In this document: in pieces, positions 9,919 through 20,000 of the stretch
Position numbering within the stretch: position 1 is the first letter of the stretch
Layout: the number at the start of each line of letters is the position of its first letter
Assembly: GCA_000310025.1 (NCBI GenBank)
Contig: FN649743.1
Coordinates: 403,785-424,104, forward strand
Length of the DNA: 20,320 nucleotides
Direction: 5' to 3'
From: Ectocarpus siliculosus
Taxonomy: Eukaryota > Sar > Phaeophyceae > Ectocarpales > Ectocarpaceae
The notes under the pieces: model-generated
The model's input: only the letters and a program-made list of their open reading frames with translations
Databases searched by the model: none
What the model was told of the DNA's origin: nothing
Position numbers and translations under genes: made by a program

Positions 9919-11389
9919 CTGGTGGCATCGGGGAGGGGGAGGAAGGAGTTAACGACGGATAGTCTACGCGGTTGGAGAGGTTGGGTCAGGCCTACATAAT
10001 CGAACACGGCAATGTTGGGCAGGCGCGTAAGGCTTGAATACGATGCGAATCGAATTTTGGGTGCTGCCTACATAACGAACTGTGAATTTTCGGGCAGGAC
10101 TACATGGTTACAGAAGCATACTTTGTGCCAATGTCAGGAGAGAGAGAGCGGGAGAGAGAGAGAGAGGGAGAGGGAGAGGGAGAGGGAGGGGGAGAGGGAG
10201 AGGGAGAGAGAGAGAGACTGCGCAGTGTGTAGACACCCTACATGTTGTAGTAAAAACAGACGACTCCAACGTAAACCCACAGCGAGCGTAGTTCGGGAAA
10301 TGCACGAAGAAGGCCTGCTGTAGGACGTACTTGTCAGACAATCCTCCCGACAGATCAGCGGATCAGTGCATGCATGTGGGCTCTCAGTTGTAACATACTG
10401 AGACTTCCTCCGCAACATGGCACGCGGGCCGGGGGTGGGTGCACCTGCTGTCGTACACATGCGCTGTAGAGAAAATGTGGGAAGGCTTCAGGACGTTCTG
10501 CCAAACGAAGACTCACGCAACGGTACACTCCTGCACCAAGCGATGGATATGTCGGCAAACTCCACGATGGAGCAGTGGGCTAAACGCCACGTCTGTGCAT
10601 CAAAATAGTAGCTGTGCAGTCGTGTGTAGTAGTGGGCTCCGGTCCTGCACAGGGGCGTGACCGAGTCGAAAGGACCTACATTGTATGTGGCACCAACTTT
10701 GTAGCTCGCTGTTATGCAATTTCAAGCGGCAACATTCCCGGTGAAATCGAAAATGGTTTGAAGGTGTTATGCGCACGCAGGTGATTGCAGCTAAGAGGGC
10801 CTGCGAGCCTGCGATGCCTCGGTGCTCGCACCCCATGGACAGGGACTTGCGCACGTTCGACGTACAGGGGGTCCGTCTGTAAAAAATTCAGCCCCACCAT
10901 ACTTCAACCGCAGAAAGGGAGGCGCATCACGCCTCAGATGTACCACAGGCGATGTAGTGACTCAACCGTTGCACTCACTTGTCTTTGCTGCTGTGCTTCT
11001 CTCCCGCGTCGCAATGGGCACGTTTGTTATGCTGGCCACGCCGTTTCTCTCTTGCATGGGGGCATCACAGAGTGCTCTCTTTTGGCGAGGGGATGACGCG
11101 GAATCGTTAATTGCACCGCATCGAACTAAACTCTGTCAATCTGTCAATCTGCCTTTGCTTCTTGACGCGGACACAGACGACACCGCCTGCCCGCACGAAA
11201 CGGGCTGTGATGATCTCACTCGAAGACCCAGCGGCGCTCTGCGGGTGAGAGTATTTCTCGATCGTGCCCCTTTTTGGCCAGTTGCAATGGCTGGGATCCA
11301 CCAATATCGTTCCATTGTTGTTGTTGAGTCGAAATGTTCTTTGCCGCTCCTTCTGGCCCCATGGACAGCGGCCGCATCCAGCCGGAATC
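9919..11389. promoter_or_regulatory. Divergent intergenic region between the NDUFA1-like gene and the cyclase gene
   Basis: The two flanking genes point away from each other, so both promoters should be here. An upstream non-coding exon of the minus-strand gene probably lies here too; a GTGAGT at about 10978 on the minus strand is one possible donor, weakly supported. The only conspicuous structure is a GA microsatellite at 10136-10217. I recognise no TATA box or known factor site. A 298-codon open frame on the plus strand (10822-11718) lacks domain or codon support. Confidence 0.45.
10136..10217. repeat. GA/GGGAGA purine microsatellite
   Basis: An almost uninterrupted purine run of GAGAGA and GGGAGA units on the plus strand. 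It lies a little upstream of the NDUFA1-like start, where in the sense of that gene it is a CT tract. A homopurine mirror repeat of this kind can form triplex DNA and mutates readily in length. Confidence 0.9.
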
Positions 11390-13972
11390 ATGCGCGGCAT
11401 GCTGTCGCAGCAGGTGGCCTACATGCACACAGCAAGGCTTCGTCGCCGTTCCAACAAGTACCCCCGCCGTCCCCCCTAACCGACCATCCTCTCGACCTCT
11501 CTGTCTCGGCTGTTTGTGGTCCAGAGCTGCGGCGGCGGTTGGGGTGCCGCTGCTCGTCTGGGCTTGGAACAAGCACGTCCGCTACTGGTACTACGCGGCA
11601 TGGCCCATCGCCTACCCTGGCGACGTCGTGCCCAATCGCCTGGAGAGGAGGTGCGTGGCAGGAGCAGAGTCGAGAGCGTGCCGTTTGGGAAATGACGTTT
11701 CCCGAGATACCCTTTTAGCGTGCTGTCGATGAACGTATTTATCATTGGACGGGACGGTACATGTTGAACCGGCCGTTCATTGCCGTTGTGCCGTTGCAGC
11801 AGCTCGTGCACCGTCGACAAGGGAGTTGCGCTGCGTACGGTAGTAGCATGACGACCGACCCCTATCAACTGGCCTCTTGTCCCTATGTGTGCTAGTGTCC
11901 CCCCCCGATGGAACCGGATCGGTGTGGCCAAGCTACAGTAGTACACCTTGTCTACACGACGGCGGTTCGTTTTTTCTTTTTTCACGCAAAGCGGATGCTG
12001 TTCGGCTCTGCTTAATGCCTACTTTATCAGATTTCAGACTTCACTTTGTGACCCAACGGCTGGTGGGTGAAGCCACGTCGTCTCCCCCGGACATGGCACA
12101 CCTTCGCCCCCCCGCTCTTGCCCCCCCCCGCTAGTGATTCGGATTTTGCCATCCCCGTTGCCCAATCAGCATGGCGACGTGTATCTACGAATGCAACCAT
12201 GAGAATTCCAGCGGGGAAACTCGACGGGGAAACTCGATGTTTGTGTTTGCGGCCGCTAGGAAATTTCAGGGAAACGGCCGCGGGCTTTGACGCCATCCGT
12301 GACTTCGTAGAAACCGGGGAGATCTGCCCGCGATGTGCAGTAGCTACTCTTGAGGCCCATGATGTTACGTCCGTGGATATCGCGCCCACCTTGTATCTGC
12401 ACCCCGCCCGATATTGTTCTTGCGAGGGTGCAAGGGAGGTGACCGCCGATCAACGACATGTGTTTCCACGTGGCAAGCTCTCGACGCGACACTAGAAGAA
12501 CACCATGTTCGCCAATAGCGTATTTACGCAATGCGTAGCTCTTATGCGACACAGTCCACCTAATGTTCTCTCTCTGCCTGTCTCGGTGTCTGTATATATC
12601 TCTGTTTCTCCCTCTCTCCCTCTCTCTCTCTCCTCTCTCTCTTTCTCTTTCTCCCTCTCTCTCTCCCTCTCCCTCTCTTTCTCTCGGTCTCTCGGTCTCT
12701 CTCCCTCTCCCTCTCCCTCTCCCTCTCCCTCTCTGCCTGTCTCAACCCCCCTCTCTCCTCGAAGGGGCCGTTGGGAGGACAAGACCAGCGCGCTCCCCAC
12801 AGGATGGAAGTTCTCCTGCGCCCGAGAATCCCACCAGCGAACCGAGGACAGGTGGGCCGAAACCGGGCTCAAGCTCACGGGAGAAGCGGCCGGAAGGCAG
12901 TCGTGGCACTGGTGTGGGACAGACGCCGGAGATGACGCGTCGCTTGGTGCAGCAGATGACGCGCCGACCTTCAACCCATCGGTCAATCCCAACTCTGGCG
13001 ACAAGATTTTTCGGGCTCAGCAGGTGAGACGCGACGGGTATTGGCGGACCGCCTTCGCGAGAAATTAAGTTACTTGAGGAAATAGAACGGGGAGGGGGGT
13101 ACGCAGACCCCTATTCCCTATCCCTAACCCTAACCCAACTTCCCGATTGTATGCTTTGTATGCTTTATCCAATATGTTTTCTTGATCGATAAACCCTGAG
13201 AAGGGTACCGGGGGTATGGCGGGCGGGGGTTGGGTGTTCTCAAAAACCGTTTCTTGACGGAATAGCATGGGTTGTACCGTATCGCAGAGCCGAGTATCTC
13301 CAACGCGGTTTGCGTAACTTCGTCCACGTCCCCGCTCCTGGCCTTTTGCTCTGCAACCGGTGTGTTGTGTCATGTGTGTGTCGCTTCTGCGTGCGGGAAT
13401 TTTGATTAAACCGTCACGCGCAGCTGCGGAAGTGGGAAGGGCCGCGGCCGGACGAGACGGAGACGCCAAAGGACGCGTTGGGTGCCGCCAAGAAGGGCTT
13501 CGCGTTTCATCAGGTGCGTTGTTTGTCGATGTTGACGCCGTCTTCGCCGCCCTCGTCGTCATTGCTTTTGTCATATTAATAGCTCGTGTTGTTGGTGTTG
13601 TCGTCGTCTTCGCCATCATTGTTTCCCTTGTGGTCGTCTTCGCCGTCGTGGTTGTTGTTTTTGTTGTTTTTGTTGTTTTGTGTTGCTATGAGCGACTTCA
13701 TCGGGATACGATCGACCCTCGTCAATCTGATTGTGGCACGTGGCTGCTGAGCGCCCACTGGTCCTGAACCATACGCTTGCACATGCGGGTCATCGAAGCT
13801 CGCAGCGCTTGTTTCGAGAGCACCTCGCGGGGATGTATACGTAGTAGTGAGGCGTGGCTAGGAACTGGGGTGGGCATTGCTGGTTTGCCCGGCACACACC
13901 GAGAGTACCGTCGCCGCACACAGCACGCACGGATCTGTGTGTGCTCATACTGTCTGTCTGTCTGTCTGTCTG

Positions 13973-14027
<55 letters not shown>

Positions 14028-17000
14028 GTGTCTGTCTTTGCCGCCGCGCCCCCCCCCCCGCAGATGCTGCAGTGCGACGATGGCCACTGGGGAGGTGACT
14101 ACGCAGGGCCCATGTTCCTGATGCCCGGTTTGATCGTCGCCTTCTACGTCACGGGGACCCCGCTGGGAGAGGAAAGGAGGGCGGGCATGGAGGCCTACCT
14201 GAGAAACCACCAGCAGGTGTGTTCCTCCAAAAATGTTCCGGGGAGTTTCCTAATGCTGCTGCTAGAAACCTCCAGCAGATTAATTCCTCAAAAAATGTTC
14301 CAAGAATATTGCCGCCGTCATTATTCGTTTGTGGTGCTTTGGTTTCGCCGGGACAATATGTCGAAAACTATCTCGTCCGCAGCAGCAGTAAGTAGCTCCA
14401 AGAAGAGCTTATCATCCAAAACCCAGGCGTTTCTGTCATTTAATAAAAAAACAACGAATGTAAGCCACCATGAATTCGTCTATGATATGATCTTTCTGGT
14501 GTGTCCATGAGAGTTTGTACGACCTACAGAGAGAAACCTTGAGGACTTCGATGGAGTAGATGAAGAACACATGAGCATGTCTGCCCAAGAGCATGTCTGC
14601 CCATGAGCGAGGAACCAGTGATATTTTTTTGAGTTAAACTGCCCCTCCCCACGGGCAGGGTGTAAAGCCCCCCCCCCGCGGCTCTTGTAGACCTTTTTAT
14701 TTTCTCTATCTAGATGCATGCCCGTTTCTTCTTTTGTTCAGTTGTGTAGGGCGTCGTCTCCCATATCCCGATCTTGATCCTGATCCCGGCCACGTGAAGG
14801 GAGGCCCTACGTGGTACGGTATGCCGGAAATGGAAACTGCCGACAGCAGTACTCTCACCCGTATGTGGCCCCGGAAGGAATTGAGTCTAACCCTATCACA
14901 CCGCCGTGGTTGGGTTGGGAGGTTACCAACAGCGGATCCCCCGATGGTTGGGTGGTTCCCAACAGGTAGTGAGGGGATGGACGTCTTCGTTGCTCGTTGA
15001 AATATCATATTCTCAGGATTTTTTTTGGCAGATGCTTTTTTTTTTTTATATGACACAACGAATCCATCTCTATCATAGAAAAGAGTCAGAGACAGATTAG
15101 CAATCAATTCATAGCGTCAGAAAAGCTACCTGTATGTCTACGATTTCCCAGACAGCATATAGGGACATCCCCCTGTTTTTCTATGTATTTACTTGACAGG
15201 CCGACGGGGGCTGGGGCACCCACATCGAGTGCGCATCGACCATGTTCGGCACCGTCCTGTCCTACATCTCGCTGAGGCTTCTTGGGGTCTCCGTGGAGGA
15301 TGGTGCTTGCGCCAGGGGCCTCAAGTTCGTGAGGGAAAACGGCGGCGGGAGCATGGCCCCTAGCTGGGCCAAGTTTTGGATGGCCGTGCTGGGGGTGTAC
15401 GAGTGGGAGGTGAGGAAGGGGGGGGGGGGGGCGCGGTTTTACTAAGGAAAGACGTTAGTGTGCAGTAGTGGCCTCGCTATGGTGGCGTTAGCTGCCCGCC
15501 CGCTTGAACCGGCATTACTGCGGGCAACTGGCATTATATTATTTTATTGGCATTACATAGGTTCGGCCTGGACAATGCCGGCATTGCTCGGGGTATGAGG
15601 AGTCCGCTGTAATCTTCGTGCCGGCACTATTCAGGAAATGACGTAGCATCAGTTGCTAAATATCAGTACTACAGCAGTGTGTGACCACTAGTGACCACGA
15701 TTAAGTTCTGCTCCCGGTGTTTGAACGTGCCGCGTTCAGCGCGATGGATTGACGAGACCCCCACTGCACGCACGCACGCACGCACGCACGCACGCTCTGC
15801 TTGATTGATTGGTCGAGCGCTGCGTCAGGGCATCAACTCCGTGCCAGCGGAGCTGTGGCTTCTCCCTCGCTGGTTCCCCTTCCACCCATGGAGGATGTGG
15901 TGTCACTCCAGGATGGTCTACCTGCCTATGAGCTACCTGTATAGCACCAGGTGTGTGTGTGTGTCTGTTTTATTGTTTGCATCCACCGCGCCACCCGTCT
16001 GACCAATGAAAGACGTCAGTCTCAGTGCGGTTGTGTGTGTAATTGATTTCTCACTTCGACCCCGTTAACCGCCTGAGCAATGAAAATACGTCAGTCTTGC
16101 AGCGAGATCACAATTACGAACACTTTGTATTGAAATGACAAGGGTTCTGTAGGGTATGTAGGAGGTCAGAATGATCTGTAATGTGAGGACAAGAGGGAGC
16201 ATCGCCAACGACAAGAATTCCCCACAACCAACCCCACGACCGAGTACAATAGCAACAGCACCAACAACAATCACCACCGCTCAGGTGCTGCTGCCGTGAT
16301 TGACGCTCTTGTTTCCGGTCCTGGCGGCGTTTTTTTTTTTTTAATGTCGCTGTTTCTGTCGGCACCGTTTGTCGTCGCTGCTTTCTGATTGGCCAAGGTT
16401 CACCCACGACGCGAAGTCTGACTCACTGTGCATGGCCTTACGGGAGGAGCTGTACCTCAAGCCCTACGACGAGGTGATTCTTGTCGCTTGCTGCTGTCGA
16501 TTCTGTAGGAACAGTTCGCGCGCATCGGCATTTGCTGAATCCGCCGCCACCACCACGACGCCCAACAACAATGTCAGCACTAGCGCGAAGACGAGCGCCG
16601 CCGACCAGAAGATGCAAGACAGAGGGGCAAAGGGGAACAGCGGCCTCAACACCTCGTCCGTCGACTTGTTTTTTTTTTTTCACAGGTGGACTGGGATGCC
16701 AACCGGCACCTTTGCTGCCCCATGGACACCTACTCGGAGCTGCACCCAGCCATGCGCTTGCTGCAGAACGTGCTGGCTTTCTATGAGCGGTGGCTGTGTG
16801 TGGGCCCGTTGAGGTCAGTTGGTTGTGTTGCTGTCGAACCGTACCGGTACCGGGTATATTAAAACCATATTCCCGGCAATATTTACCACGGTGTCAATAT
16901 TGCATACTTTTATTTTCTCTTTTGTGTCTGGTTACCGATAGGCTGACATCGGGAACAAGCGTCCTAGAGGAATTGTAGCTGCATGGTGTTTGCTACGGTG

Positions 17001-20000
17001 CTGGTATCTAGCTGTAGGAAAGATTTGACCTGTTTCCCTTTTCGATGAAGCCGTTCGTTTACCTCTTCTTGGATGGCTATTCGCTCTCCTTGGCGGGCTG
17101 TTCCTTTGTCTACCACGAGTTTTTCGCTTCCGGCGATGGGCTGCTTGGTCACTACGGTACGATGACTTCCCGCTCGGGCTGTTCATTTTCTGTTGATAAG
17201 AGTGTCCGCTCTTGATTGGCCGTTCATTTCTGTTGTCAATGAAGCATTTAACCCTTTGTGATCGGGCTATGTTGGGCCTGTGGACAAGCCACCAAGTGTC
17301 CGTTCGCCCTCGGAAACAAACACCCTCGGTGCCTCCCTCGCTTGCCCTGTCGCAAAAGGTGGCTCCGGAAGCGCGGCGCCGAGTTCGCCATGGAGTACAT
17401 GAGGGCCGAAGACGAGCAGACCAACTCGGTCTGCATTGGACCAGTCAACAAGGCATTCCACGTGCTCATGTACGTTCCGCGTGCACCAGATTTGTGTGCT
17501 ATGGCGGAGTATTCCATGTTGTTGGTTTTCTACCCCGGAATATTTTTTTTGTTCCGCGGAATGTTCCGTAGTTGTCCTGGGTGCATGTATGTCGCCCTTT
17601 TCTCGACATTCTTTCGATACAGTCCTCGCAGATTCAGGGTGCATGTATTGCCGAATTTCAATCAATCAATCAACCGTTCAAGAGACCCTTTTGCGGCTGC
17701 AGATTAGTGGTACCTTTGGTGCTTGTCCCAAGTGGCAGCCTGAAGCTTGTGTGTTTGCTTGATTTTGTTCCATGTCTTCGCTTGATTTGCCTGTCCAATT
17801 ATTTGTTTTCAGTGCTGTAAATTTGTTGTGCTGCTTGACTTTCTTGTCGTGCTTGTTTTGTAATGCTGTCCTTTGGTCTGTGTGCTTGACTTTTCTTCGT
17901 TGTCCTTGGTGCACTTTTGTGCCCTATACACGACGAAATAGTTCCTGGGTGGACGGCGGCAAGAAGGCCTCCCACGAGGCCTTCCAACGGCATTTGCAGC
18001 GCGTAGATGACTACCTGTGGGTCGCGGAGGACGGTGTGAAGATGCAAGGGTACAACGGCTCTCAGAACTGGGACACTTCTTTCGCAGTGCAGGTACTGGG
18101 AGGCAGGGGGGGGGGGTGCGAGAGGGAGGGCGAGAGAGAGAGAGAGAGCCACACAGAGATAAATACAATTATTTCGTCGCCATGCGGGTGTTGGGAGGAA
18201 GGAGGGTGCGAGGGGTAGAGGGAGAGGAATTGACAGAGACAGACGACACAGACAGAGGGACAGAGAGACACAGACAGAGAGACTGAGGGAGAGACAGAGG
18301 CAGAGACAGACAGCAGACACAGACATACAGAGCAGGCAGATAGAGCCAGAGAGAAACAAAGATAGAGCACAGAGCATGACAGCCGGAACAAATTGGCGTT
18401 CGGGTTACAATTTTGCGTGCTTGAAAGGGACGTTAGAGACTTGCGGTTCTTTGAACCATGTTTGAGAAAGCGTAATGCTCACGAACGCTTGCGTAGCGGG
18501 GGTGGTGCTGGGGGTACGAAAAGGTTTGTTCCGCTGGTAATAGATGCCAGTTTCAGGTGCTGTTTGGCCTCCGCAAAGCATTTGCGCTTGCCCGTGCCCT
18601 AAACGCCCACACGCCTCCGTTGCTGTCGCTGCTGCGGCTGGTGCTCCTGCCGCTGCTGTCGTTGCTGCTACTGCTGCTGCTGCTGCTGCTGCTGCTGATG
18701 TTGGTGTTGGTGTTGCTGGTGCTGCTGCCGGTGCCGCTGATTTCGCCCAGGCTTTGGCGGAGTCTGAACTGTGCGAAGACTTCCCCGTTTGCGCGAGTAA
18801 AGGGTGGCGCTACCTCGAGGCTACCCAGATCAAGTTCGACGAGAGGGAGCGCGACAAGTACTTCCGGCACATCTCCAAGGTGCACATGCTCGATTCTTCT
18901 TGCACTCCCGAGTGGAAGAAGTCAGTCTTGCACTCGCATGCTGGTTAGCTGTTGCCGCCAGAGCTGAGGCATCTGCGGCTCAAGACCCGTTTACGTATGT
19001 TGTAGCGAGAGTTTTACTCTACATAGCCAGCGATATCGCACACGCACTTTGCAGATCCAGCTTTGCTTCCTGACCGTTGGTATTTTTTCGCAATTTTGCT
19101 GGCGCAGACGTGTAGCCGACAAAAAAAAAGAAGGCATTCTTCCTCTCCTGGCGATGATAAATGTTTTTGTACTCATTCCCTCCCATGGGGACCATTTCCA
19201 AGAAGCTCGTTGTTTTTATTATTTTTTCGTTTTGATCATCCCCCTAGGGACGGGAGCCTTTTTCATTGCCAGTCGATCAGCCGGTTAGCGCCATCGGTAC
19301 CACTACTACCACTGTGAACGAAACTACCACACAAACACACGCTCGTCCGGAGGTCGTATGGTGATTTCGAGTCCCTGACAATCTCAACCACACCTCGATC
19401 AACTTCGCACAATTAAGTAAGTGGGTTCTTGACCTCATTATTGCTGTTGATGTCCTCTCCATCGTTCGGCGATAAACTACCACCTGCCGGCAGGGAGGCT
19501 GGCCGTTTTCCACCGCAGCACACGGATGGCCGATCTCGGATTGCACCGGAGAGGGTCTCAAGGTAAAGCGGTTGCAGGATACAATTCCTCACGTTGTCGT
19601 TGTTGTTGTTGTTGTTGTTGTTACTGTTGTCGTTGGCGTTGTCGTCGTTTTGTCGTTCTGCTGTTGGCTGACGTTAGGCACACCGCCCTTCCGGTGCGGG
19701 GGCGGGTCTCAAGGCACTGCGGCTACGATTGTGGCTTTGGTTGTTGGTGCTGTTACAATAGCTTCATCGTCGTTGTCGTTGTCCAAATGGCTGGCTGTTG
19801 AATTGACACGAACACCTCCGTCTTCATCTTCATTCGTTCATCCGCTCATTCAGTGCATCGCTCTGCCAAGACTTCGGTATTCATAGCACCTCACCTCTCG
19901 GTGATGGCACATGGGCGGTGCGGCCGTATCCTATACACTCTGTACATTTTACGTAGCACCGGTTTCGGACTCCCCGATGCCATCGTGGGTGCCAGTGCGG

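Noticed and set aside
10822-11718. Plus-strand open frame of 298 codons upstream of the cyclase
   Set aside because: No domain, mixed composition, and its 3' part runs out of frame across the exons 11390-11650, which have much stronger GC3 bias and proper splice sites. Chance length in GC-rich DNA.
12067-12495. 142-codon plus-strand frame between cyclase exons
   Set aside because: No domain and no clear splice bounds; lies in the intron 11651-12764. An extra exon in part of it, for example from an acceptor near 12032, cannot be wholly excluded.
12505-12764. In-frame upstream start for the cyclase through a Leu/Ser repeat (MFANSV...)
   Set aside because: It would translate the CT microsatellite. 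An acceptor at 12764 with matching phase to the upstream exons is a better explanation, though not proven.
18544-18750. Poly-Ala/poly-Leu open frames before the cyclase exon at 18751
   Set aside because: Products of the CTG array. The preceding exon ends in phase 0 at 18092 and joins 18751 to give the expected family sequence.
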